This document shows positions 1 through 5,738 of a stretch of 10,817 nucleotides of DNA, in pieces. Under the pieces are notes generated by a model, which had not been told where the DNA came from, did no database searches, and saw only the letters and a list, made by a program, of their open reading frames with translations. The stretch comes from Bacteroidales bacterium (lineage in GTDB: Bacteria > Bacteroidota > Bacteroidia > Bacteroidales > UBA932). Each line of letters starts with the position of its first letter. Positions within the stretch are counted from its first letter, which is position 1. The position numbers and the translations under genes were made by a program. Where the stretch lies: assembly GCA_004556005.1 (NCBI GenBank), contig SFJA01000059.1:1-10817 (forward strand), given 5' to 3'.

Positions 1-1004
1 AACAGAAGGAAGGCCTGCAACTTGAGTCGGGATGAGGAAGCGGTTTCCACCATCACGGCAGAAGAATCGTTGTCCTGAAGGTATGAAGGCAAGCTGCTGT
101 CCGGGTAAGCCCTGGACGACCATTTGCGCACTATCATACCGTCCTCGACAAAAGTGAGTCCGCCATTGGAGCGGTTAAAGGTCATAAGGTCCTTTCTGTC
201 AGCAAAATAAATATTTGACAGTATCACAGGGTCCGTAAGCCTCCCGGAAAGATCATCGGAAAGATCGGGGACAAGCACAATCACCGGTATGCCATATTCG
301 GCTGCATCCGCAGCAAGGGCGGAAACGGCTTCCCATCTCTTCGCCGGCATCCTGTCAGCATCATAAGCGCTGACAAGCAAGGTCTTGCCACTAAACAGCA
401 GGCTGTCGCAATACTCGCCGTCAGCGTCACTGAAAGACAATCCGGAACTGTCGTCCTGTAGCATGGTTCCGGGCTTGTATGGAGTAAAATCGACCGGAGG
501 GACGGAGAGATGTGACCAGAACGTAAAAAGAAGCATTGCAAGGGTCACGATGGCCTGAGCGACATAGCGGAGAGGCGGAGCATCGTGATGGCGATTGAAC
601 GGCAGAAAAGCCCCGGTCCAGAGGAGGCAGAGTGCAAGATTCTTTATAAATGTCTGCAGATGAGTAAGATGCAGGGCTTCACCGAAGCAACCGCAATCCA
701 TTTCAGGATTAAAAATGAGCAGCAGTCCGGTGACGAGAGTAAAGAAAGCAAGCAAGACGGCGCTTATCCAGGCTATTATGCGGCGCCACACTCCGGTAAT
801 GACGGCTGTGCCGAGCAGGGTTTCCAGCAAAGCCAGAATGACCGCCAGAGCCTTGGATGCAGGAAACAGGAAATAAAGGCCTGCAAGCTTGAAATACTCC
901 TGCACAACGAGTCCCGCTCCGACCGGGTCCATAAGCTTTAGGAATCCGGCCGCAAACAACACAAAGCCAAGCAGCAACGAACAAAGGCGGTTAACGAAGC
1001 GCAT
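1..1004 (-). CDS. DoxX/MauE-type membrane protein with C-terminal thioredoxin-like domain, partial (3' end outside window)
   Basis: An open frame of 334 codons runs from an ATG at 1002-1004 off the left edge with no stop, so the C-terminus is missing. The first 165 residues hold about five membrane segments (roughly 6-24, 41-71, 75-98, 118-136, 147-165). The motif MDCGCFGEAL (residues 102-111, cysteines 104 and 106) lies in the loop before the fourth one; it is characteristic of the Bacteroidota branch of the DoxX/MauE family. Residues 170-300 look like a divergent thioredoxin-like fold (SGKTLLVSAYDADR at 205-218, GLTFVEDGMIVRKW at 282-295), but with no CxxC. Basic and hydrophobic residues at 326-334 may begin a last membrane helix, which related proteins have. 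The start codon lies 14 bases inside tmk, so the two genes are probably translationally coupled. A redox or envelope role is inferred from the family only; the substrate is unknown. Confidence 0.85.
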   Translation of the reverse strand, partial: MRFVNRLCSLLLGFVLFAAGFLKLMDPVGAGLVVQEYFKLAGLYFLFPASKALAVILALLETLLGTAVITGVWRRIIAWISAVLLAFFTLVTGLLLIFNPEMDCGCFGEALHLTHLQTFIKNLALCLLWTGAFLPFNRHHDAPPLRYVAQAIVTLAMLLFTFWSHLSVPPVDFTPYKPGTMLQDDSSGLSFSDADGEYCDSLLFSGKTLLVSAYDADRMPAKRWEAVSALAADAAEYGIPVIVLVPDLSDDLSGRLTDPVILSNIYFADRKDLMTFNRSNGGLTFVEDGMIVRKWSSRAYPDSSLPSYLQDNDSSAVMVETASSSRLKLQAFLL

Positions 1005-1674
1005 ACGAATCGACAATAATCTTTATCCTCTCAAAAATCGAGTCTGCAGGCTGCATATTTCCCGCTGCATCGGCACAGTCAACCCTTACGAACGAAGGGT
1101 CCCTTTCAGCCTGCGAACGGTAAATATCCCTTACACGCGTCTGGAAGGCAATGTCAGCCTCGTGAATGTCGCGTGAGCCCTGAAGGTATTCCCTGTCATC
1201 GCCGTCACGCCCCGAAGAGAGGCTACGGCTGACAAAACTTATCGGGACGTCAAGAAAAACATTGACGTCGGGACGAGGCAGTCCGAAGCGGCCATACTCT
1301 GTATTGAGTATCCAGTCACGCAGTCTTTCCGCTTCCGAAGCATCTGAGAGCTTGGCGCACTGGTATGCAATGTTGGAATAGACGTAACGGTCGAGAAGCA
1401 CGGTGCGACCCCCGTCGAGCGCAGCCCGCATCTGAGGCAGTGCCGCGTGCCTGTCCTCCGCGAAGAGCAGCGCAACAAGCTGCGGATGCACACTGTCGTT
1501 GGAGCCAAATTCGCCCCTGAGAAAGCGGCTGATGAGATCTCCGTAAACCGGTGCGTCGTAGCGCGGGAAGTGTATGTATTCCAGCCCGCCCGGCATTGCG
1601 CCGAGATATTCCCTGAGTTTTGCGGTCTGCGTGGACTTGCCGGCTCCGTCGAGCCCCTCGAGTACAACTAGCAT
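991..1674 (-). CDS. tmk: Thymidylate kinase (dTMP kinase)
   Basis: Phosphorylates dTMP to dTDP with ATP in the cytoplasm, an essential step of dTTP synthesis. The 227-residue protein shows the P-loop EGLDGAGKST (6-15), the nucleotide-binding DRY motif (95-97, in VLLDRYVYSNIAYQ), the early FPRYDAPVYG segment (37-45 region) that contacts dTMP, and an arginine-containing lid-like stretch around 149-162. The P-loop has Ala where type I enzymes such as the human one have Arg, which fits the type II bacterial pattern. It is slightly longer than most bacterial homologues (about 205-215). The start at 1672-1674 puts the P-loop at the usual distance from the N-terminus. It begins one base after the stop of the upstream division gene and its end overlaps the DoxX-type gene by 14 bases. 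Confidence 0.96.
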   Translation of the reverse strand: MLVVLEGLDGAGKSTQTAKLREYLGAMPGGLEYIHFPRYDAPVYGDLISRFLRGEFGSNDSVHPQLVALLFAEDRHAALPQMRAALDGGRTVLLDRYVYSNIAYQCAKLSDASEAERLRDWILNTEYGRFGLPRPDVNVFLDVPISFVSRSLSSGRDGDDREYLQGSRDIHEADIAFQTRVRDIYRSQAERDPSFVRVDCADAAGNMQPADSIFERIKIIVDSYALR

Positions 1675-1675
1675 A

Positions 1676-1999
1676 CTATTCCATTATATAAACGTCATCG
1701 CCGGGAGCGGCAAAGCCGAAATGCTCCCTTGCATATTTTTCCAGGGTATCCTTGTCATCGGACATCATCCTGATGCGCTTGTCGAGTTCCTCGTTCTGGC
1801 GCGTGAGCATCTCGATCTGCTTCTGCTGCGAACGCTTTTCAAAGCCGGCCTGTATCCACCTGATCACGTTGTCCTTTGTCAGGAACACGACAAAGCACAC
1901 GCACACGCTGACAGCGATGACAGCAAAGCGGAGGAAGGACCTCTGGTTTTCGTAAGCCCCGTCCTTGTCCCTGTTCCAAAGATTGCTGAACCTGCCCAT
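1676..1999 (-). CDS. DivIC/FtsB-like septum formation initiator
   Basis: A 107-residue bitopic membrane protein with the layout of the FtsB/DivIC family: a short charged cytoplasmic N-terminus (1-22), one membrane segment (about 23-40), a periplasmic coiled coil (about 54-88, with KQIEMLTRQNEELDKRI as its core) and a C-terminal segment LEKYAREHFGFAAPGDDVYI (86-105), the family's conserved end. Family members act in the divisome with FtsL and FtsQ and link septal peptidoglycan synthesis to division. Whether it should be called FtsB or DivIC cannot be decided from the sequence alone. The gene sits three bases downstream of the CPBP protease gene and one base upstream of tmk, so it is surely co-transcribed. 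Confidence 0.9.
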   Translation of the reverse strand: MGRFSNLWNRDKDGAYENQRSFLRFAVIAVSVCVCFVVFLTKDNVIRWIQAGFEKRSQQKQIEMLTRQNEELDKRIRMMSDDKDTLEKYAREHFGFAAPGDDVYIME

Positions 2000-2002
2000 C
2001 CG

Positions 2003-2893
2003 CTACTCACTGAAAACTGCATCCACCTTGTCAAAGGATCCTGATGCCGAAACCGGTTTTATCTTGCCGAATGCATACACGGTCGCGCATACGAAGAGCG
2101 CACAGGCGGCAACCAGTATCCAATACTGCGGAGAAGGTATCACCTCGCTCCACGAATCCATATCGGCAAGAGAGTCTATCCTACTGACAACCAGAGAGAA
2201 GGTATTGTTGACAAAATGCATGAGCATAGTCAGCCTGAGCGAACCGGTACGGTAATATACGTATCCGAACAGCATTCCGAAAAGAAAAGCCGGAATGGCC
2301 TGCCACGGATTGAGGTGAATGAAAGCGAAGAAAAGCGCCGAGCAGGCAATGGCCCATATCGGTCTAACCCCTTTTCCAAGTAGTCCGCGAAGCACCATTC
2401 CCCGACAGAGCCACTCTTCGAAGAACGGGGCAAATATGCTCACGCACAGGAAGTTAACCCAGAATCTTCCTCCTGTCATACTCTTCAGAACCTGCTCCAG
2501 CCACGCCGGCATAGGAGGCAGCAGGGACGAAAGCGGCTCGCTGCACAGTCCGAGTGCAAGGGTGGAGAATATGACAAGCAGCACGCACACGACAGCGCCC
2601 AGCGGGCTGAAGTGGCTGTTGTCAAGTTTGAGTCCCGCCTCGTTGTACGAATGGGAACGGCTCACCGTCATCGCGTAAATCATAGGCGGGATAAACATCA
2701 GGGGATAAGATACCAGAGTGCTGTATTCCACCGCATCCTCGGGTTCGAGGAAAAGCGGGAAGAGCATCGATACGAGATTGCCCAGCAACGCGCCTATAAG
2801 GAGCATCAGCAGCAGCATAAACAAGCCGCCGAAGCCAGGAACATAGTGCGCGAAGCCGGCAAAAAGCTTATAATTTCCTCTGCGTCTTGCCAT
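2003..2893 (-). CDS. CPBP family intramembrane glutamic protease homologue
   Basis: A 296-residue multi-pass membrane protein of the CPBP (CaaX protease and bacteriocin-processing, Abi) family. The conserved motifs are all present in order: the paired glutamates and arginine in FFEEWLCRG (E159, E160, R164), the FxxxH motif in FFAFIHLNPWQAI (H193), and the third motif HFVNN (H226, N230). About seven to eight hydrophobic segments can be seen (roughly 18-48, 60-78, 96-116, 144-160, 177-193, 197-213, 220-236, 256-275). With the catalytic residues intact it is probably an active intramembrane protease; the substrate is unknown, and related bacterial proteins have been tied to processing of peptides or to envelope functions. 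The N-terminus MARRRGNY is basic and cytoplasmic. It lies six bases after the nucleotidyltransferase gene and three bases before the division gene, in one operon. Confidence 0.92.
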   Translation of the reverse strand: MARRRGNYKLFAGFAHYVPGFGGLFMLLLMLLIGALLGNLVSMLFPLFLEPEDAVEYSTLVSYPLMFIPPMIYAMTVSRSHSYNEAGLKLDNSHFSPLGAVVCVLLVIFSTLALGLCSEPLSSLLPPMPAWLEQVLKSMTGGRFWVNFLCVSIFAPFFEEWLCRGMVLRGLLGKGVRPIWAIACSALFFAFIHLNPWQAIPAFLFGMLFGYVYYRTGSLRLTMLMHFVNNTFSLVVSRIDSLADMDSWSEVIPSPQYWILVAACALFVCATVYAFGKIKPVSASGSFDKVDAVFSE

Positions 2894-2899
2894 AATGCA

Positions 2900-3829
2900 T
2901 CAATACAGAGGTGAAGGATAAACTCCCTCCTCGACCAATGCTGCCAGACGGGCAACCACGCCCGGACGGTCCTCCTTGAAGGTCACGCCGAACCAGCGCG
3001 AAGGCGTCGCAAGCACGTCGCAATTGCCGCTGCCGTCCTTAATCATGCAGTCGATGGCGTAAGGGATGTAGAATTCTTTCTTGAGCTCGCTGATATTCTC
3101 GTCGAGGAAGCGCTCGAAGATGACGGCGCTCTTTTCGAAGTAGTCAGGGGTGAAGCACCACATGTTCATCGAGCAGAGATCCTTGGCATTGAGCACCACG
3201 TGCTCGCCGCTGACGTTGTTATCTCCGCGCAGCACGCCGTCGGACTCTATCATCACGTTGTGATGCTCGACAACCGAGGTGAGGTGTCCCTGTTCGTCAT
3301 AGTGGCAGATTCCGCGTGATACGCCGCCGCTTTCGCTGAGGGTATTGTCGAGCTCGAAGCCCACGATGGCATAGGTTCCCCTGCTGGTTTCGTGAGCGCG
3401 GCACCAGTCGCCCGCGATGCGGAAGGAGTCGCGTCCGTAGAAGTCGTCACCGTTGATGACCACGAACGGCTCGTGAATGACCTCCCTGGCCATCAGGACT
3501 GCGTGCGCGGTACCCCAAGGTTTCTGCCTGTCAGGGCTGAGGGTAAAGCGTTCAGGAATCTTGTAGAGTTCCTGGGTTACGAACACAAACTCGAGCGGAG
3601 TGCCGTCCAGACACTTCACGTTGCCGTATTTGCGGGCTACGGTCTCCTGGAACTGTGCAAGGAAATACTCCCTGACGATGTAAACGACCTTGCCGAATCC
3701 GGCATTTACCGCATCATAGATCGAATAGTCAATTATCGTTTCTTCGTGAGGTCCTAGTCCGTCCATCTGTTTCAGACCGCCATAACGGCTGCCCATTCCG
3801 GCAGCGAGTACTAAAAGTGTAGGTTTCAT
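2900..3829 (-). CDS. Sugar-phosphate nucleotidyltransferase of unassigned specificity
   Basis: A 309-residue NTP transferase with a GT-A type Rossmann core. The nucleotide loop is LAAGMGSRYGGLKQ (8-21), followed by KPWGTAHAV (103-111) and the metal-binding NGDDFYG (126-132); a late conserved TPSRWFGVTFKEDRP block (275-289) closes the domain. The family activates sugar 1-phosphates to NDP-sugars, but this branch, common in Bacteroidota, has no substrate I can assign. No extra hexapeptide acyltransferase domain is present. An upstream in-frame ATG at 3848-3850 exists, but it would fall at or before the predicted transcript start and puts seven residues in front of MKPTLLVLAAG, where the family usually starts; I chose 3829. 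It heads a five-gene operon and has its own promoter. Confidence 0.9.
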   Translation of the reverse strand: MKPTLLVLAAGMGSRYGGLKQMDGLGPHEETIIDYSIYDAVNAGFGKVVYIVREYFLAQFQETVARKYGNVKCLDGTPLEFVFVTQELYKIPERFTLSPDRQKPWGTAHAVLMAREVIHEPFVVINGDDFYGRDSFRIAGDWCRAHETSRGTYAIVGFELDNTLSESGGVSRGICHYDEQGHLTSVVEHHNVMIESDGVLRGDNNVSGEHVVLNAKDLCSMNMWCFTPDYFEKSAVIFERFLDENISELKKEFYIPYAIDCMIKDGSGNCDVLATPSRWFGVTFKEDRPGVVARLAALVEEGVYPSPLY

Positions 3830-3851
3830 ATCTGTGGTTTTTGTCAACATG

Positions 3852-3882
3852 CAAAATTAGCAAATTATCGAACATTGTTCAA
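3852..3882 (-). promoter_or_regulatory. Bacteroidota-type promoter for the nucleotidyltransferase-to-DoxX operon
   Basis: Read on the minus strand, TAATTTTG at 3859-3852 matches the -7 consensus TAnnTTTG exactly, and CTTG ending at 3880 gives a -33 TTG element, 20 bases away. The expected transcript start is near 3848, leaving a leader of about 19 bases before the ATG at 3829. The 11-base palindrome GAACATTGTTC (3870-3880) fills part of the spacer and touches the -33 element. Confidence 0.7.
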
Positions 3883-3901
3883 GCACAAAACGCATTTGTT
3901 T

Positions 3902-4642
3902 TTACAAAGCGAAAAGGCCCTGAGAAACAGCCCTTTCTGCCTCCGCAAGGGTCTCGGGGCTGCCTATGTCGATGATATTCAGCCTGTCGGCGACCACCCC
4001 GCGTATGAGTTGAGTGGAGCACGCGTCAAGATAAAAGTCCATTATGCCGAAGCGCTCCGGCCAGCCGTCCATCAGGGGGAAAGCCTTTTCCGCCGAGATA
4101 ATGTGTATGCCGCAGAACGCGTAGCGGCGGAACTTCGAGATATCCTTCCCCGCCGCCGGGCCCTTTACCTGACCGGTCAGGACATTGGTCCAGCCGACCA
4201 GCCTCATATCATCGTCAAACAGAAGATAACGGTCTGATGGTCTGTCATTTACCAGCAGCGTCGCAAGCGAGTCAGGGTCATCTCGGGAGACGAATTGTCT
4301 TATATCGAGATCGCTCAGCATATCCACGTTGTGCAGCAGGAAACGGCCGTCCAGGAGCCTGGCCGCGTGCTTGATGCCGCCTCCGGTTTCGAGAGGTTCG
4401 AGTCCGTCCTCACGGGAGAGCAGAATCTTGACGCCCAGGTCCCTGCCCTCAACGAAGCTCTCCACCTTGTCGGCAAGGTGGCAGACATTGACCACGATGG
4501 GTCCGAGAGAGGCTTTCCCGAGTTTGCGCGCCACCCTTTCCAGCATAGGCACGCCCCCGACCGGGACCAGCGCCTTGGGCACGGTGTCGGTCAGCGGCCG
4601 CAGCCTCGTTCCCAGCCCGGCGGCAAAAATCATCGCTTTCAT
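3902..4642 (-). CDS. murU: MurU-like sugar-1-phosphate nucleotidyltransferase (probable MurNAc-1-P uridylyltransferase)
   Basis: A 246-residue single-domain nucleotidyltransferase. MurU of Pseudomonas makes UDP-MurNAc from MurNAc alpha-1-phosphate and UTP in the cell-wall recycling route that bypasses MurA. Visible motifs are MKAMIFAAGLGTRLRPLTD (1-19), PKALVPVGGVP (22-32), ETGGGI (85-90), the metal site HNVDML (104-109, D107) and IDIGSPETL (225-233). Length and start fit MurU closely. The open frame extends 32 codons further upstream, but that part is inside the kinase gene and has no family similarity; the ATG at 4640-4642 forms an ATGA overlap with the kinase stop, which supports it and suggests translational coupling. 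Substrate assignment rests on the pairing with the kinase; activity on GlcNAc-1-P or another hexose-1-P is the main alternative. Confidence 0.82.
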   Translation of the reverse strand: MKAMIFAAGLGTRLRPLTDTVPKALVPVGGVPMLERVARKLGKASLGPIVVNVCHLADKVESFVEGRDLGVKILLSREDGLEPLETGGGIKHAARLLDGRFLLHNVDMLSDLDIRQFVSRDDPDSLATLLVNDRPSDRYLLFDDDMRLVGWTNVLTGQVKGPAAGKDISKFRRYAFCGIHIISAEKAFPLMDGWPERFGIMDFYLDACSTQLIRGVVADRLNIIDIGSPETLAEAERAVSQGLFAL

Positions 4643-5670
4643 AACTGCACGCTGAATCCGGGGATTATCGTTGAGCCGTCCCATTCTTCCGAAATCCTGC
4701 ACATCAGATCGGCAAGATACGGGTAGCTGTCTCGGCACTGCGCCCCGAGCTCGCCCAGGGACCTGACCACCGCCGGGATGCAGTCTATGAAGAGCTGCTT
4801 GCGTTCGACCATGCCCCTGAAGCCGTACGCGGCGGTCTCCTGCAGCAGCCTGACGAGAGTCATCAGACGGTAGCGGCGCCCAAATTCCTCGCGGTCCACG
4901 GGCACAAAGTCCTCGAGGGAATGGACGAATTCTTCCTCAAGTACGGATCTCAATTCTGCCCCGAAGTGCGTGCCGGCGTTCCAGAGGAAGGACGCGAGGT
5001 CGTACTGCACGGGTCCGCGGCGGCCGCCCTGGAAGTCGATGAAGCACGGATGGCCGTTCCTTATCATTACGTTACGAGCCTGGAAGTCGCGGTACATAAA
5101 GGTGTTGCCCTCGTACCCTATTGCGTCGCGGCAGAGGCGGTCGATATCGTCCTGCAGGCGTATCTCATTGAAACTTATTGGAATAAGCTTGAGGAAGTCG
5201 TATTTGAAGTAGTTCAGGTCGAAGTTGACCATACGGGCGTTGAGTTCCCTGTCCGGATAGCAGACGCTCCAGTCCAGGGCCTCGCCGACCTTGTACTGCA
5301 GCACGGGCAGCATCCTCATCGTTTCGCGCAGCCAGCCCATCTGTTCGGCGGTAAAGCTGCCGTCGGGAACGTTGGGCTTGAGCAATTCGAACAGCTGGGC
5401 GTCCCCGAGGTCTTCCTGGATGTAGCAGAGGCCGTCCGAAGATACCCCGTAAACCCGGGGCGCATCGAGGTCGTGACGGGCAAACTGCTCCGCAATGGCT
5501 ATGAATGCCCTGTTTTCGGCCACGCTGGTTCCTATGCAGCCGATGATAGGAGGGCAATCATTGCCGGTCATCCTGTAATATTTGCGGGCGCTGCCGGAAA
5601 GGGGCAGCAGTGTGACGGAAATCGGCTCCGCGTGCGCGTGTTTCCGGTACAATTCTTTCAAACGTTGCAT
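4639..5670 (-). CDS. amgK: AmgK-like amino-sugar anomeric kinase (APH-fold phosphotransferase)
   Basis: A 343-residue cytoplasmic phosphotransferase of the aminoglycoside-phosphotransferase fold. AmgK phosphorylates MurNAc (and GlcNAc) at C1, feeding MurU. Visible: a nucleotide-loop-like PLSGSARKYYRM (23-34), a hinge region near LCYIQEDLGD (81-90), the catalytic loop MYRDFQARNVMI (192-203, catalytic D195, N200) and the metal site FIDFQGGRRGPVQYDLASFL (210-229, D212). The DFQ...GPxxYD signature is that of AmgK rather than of antibiotic kinases. The usual His before the catalytic Asp-containing motif is Tyr here. Many Bacteroidota relatives, as I recall, carry a fused RapZ-like C-terminal domain; this one ends without it. 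The start at 5668-5670 is needed because PLSGS begins at residue 23. It is the first gene of its operon and overlaps murU by four bases. Confidence 0.82.
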   Translation of the reverse strand: MQRLKELYRKHAHAEPISVTLLPLSGSARKYYRMTGNDCPPIIGCIGTSVAENRAFIAIAEQFARHDLDAPRVYGVSSDGLCYIQEDLGDAQLFELLKPNVPDGSFTAEQMGWLRETMRMLPVLQYKVGEALDWSVCYPDRELNARMVNFDLNYFKYDFLKLIPISFNEIRLQDDIDRLCRDAIGYEGNTFMYRDFQARNVMIRNGHPCFIDFQGGRRGPVQYDLASFLWNAGTHFGAELRSVLEEEFVHSLEDFVPVDREEFGRRYRLMTLVRLLQETAAYGFRGMVERKQLFIDCIPAVVRSLGELGAQCRDSYPYLADLMCRISEEWDGSTIIPGFSVQL

Positions 5671-5677
5671 AACAACG

Positions 5678-5709
5678 CAAATGTACCCCCTTTTTTGGCA
5701 ATACGCAAA
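5678..5709 (-). promoter_or_regulatory. Bacteroidota-type promoter for the amgK-murU operon
   Basis: On the minus strand TACATTTG (5685-5678) is an exact TAnnTTTG -7 element, and TTTG (5709-5706), the end of a run of six T, is the -33 element, with a 20-base spacer. The transcript should begin near 5674, only about four bases before the ATG at 5670, so the message would be almost leaderless. It interleaves with the plus-strand promoter at 5694-5725. Confidence 0.78.
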
Positions 5710-5712
5710 AAA
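5691..5712. repeat. Inverted repeat carrying both -33 elements of the divergent promoters
   Basis: Perfect 7-base arms TTTTTTG (5691-5697) and CAAAAAA (5706-5712) flank the 8 bases GCAATACG. Each arm contains the -33 element of one of the two divergent promoters, so the arrangement is symmetric about 5701.5. It could be just a by-product of both promoters using T-runs before TTTG, or a site for a regulator acting on both. Confidence 0.7.
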
Positions 5713-5725
5713 GCAATTACCTTTG
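5694..5725 (+). promoter_or_regulatory. Bacteroidota-type promoter for the porin-transglycosylase-permease operon
   Basis: TTTG at 5694-5697, the end of a run of six T, is the -33 element; TACCTTTG at 5718-5725 is an exact TAnnTTTG -7 element; the spacer is 20 bases. The predicted start is near 5729, about ten bases before the ATG at 5739. This argues against the in-frame TTG at 5730 as the start codon. Confidence 0.78.
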
Positions 5726-5738
5726 TAGGTTGACTTAT

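Noticed and set aside
281..984. Short open frames on both strands in the left 1 kb (for example 281-541, 585-941 and 709-984)
   Set aside because: They are shadows of the partial DoxX/MauE-type gene, whose frame is open from 1004 to the left edge and has clear membrane segments and the CGCFG motif.
3830..3850. Alternative start of the second nucleotidyltransferase at 3850
   Set aside because: It would lie at or upstream of the predicted transcript start, and adds residues not seen before the family's normal N-terminus.
3862..3868. Second -7-like element TAATTTG upstream of the nucleotidyltransferase
   Set aside because: It is one base short of TAnnTTTG, while an exact match lies just downstream at 3852-3859.
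3905..3945. Possible terminator hairpin at the end of the MurU-like gene
   Set aside because: On the minus strand the arms pair only with bulges and mismatches, lie inside the coding region and are not followed directly by a T-run.
4643..4738. N-terminal extension of the MurU-like protein by 32 residues
   Set aside because: It lies in the kinase coding region and has no family similarity; the ATG at 4640-4642 gives the usual MurU N-terminus and a four-base coupling overlap.
5691..5712. Inverted repeat between divergent genes read as a rho-independent terminator
   Set aside because: Both flanking genes are transcribed away from it, and its arms coincide with promoter elements, so termination there makes no sense.
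4921..5733. Open frame of 270 codons on the plus strand, opposite the kinase gene
   Set aside because: It is fully antisense to a gene with clear catalytic motifs, shows no family features, and its reading reflects the codon bias of the kinase. It also runs through the promoter region.
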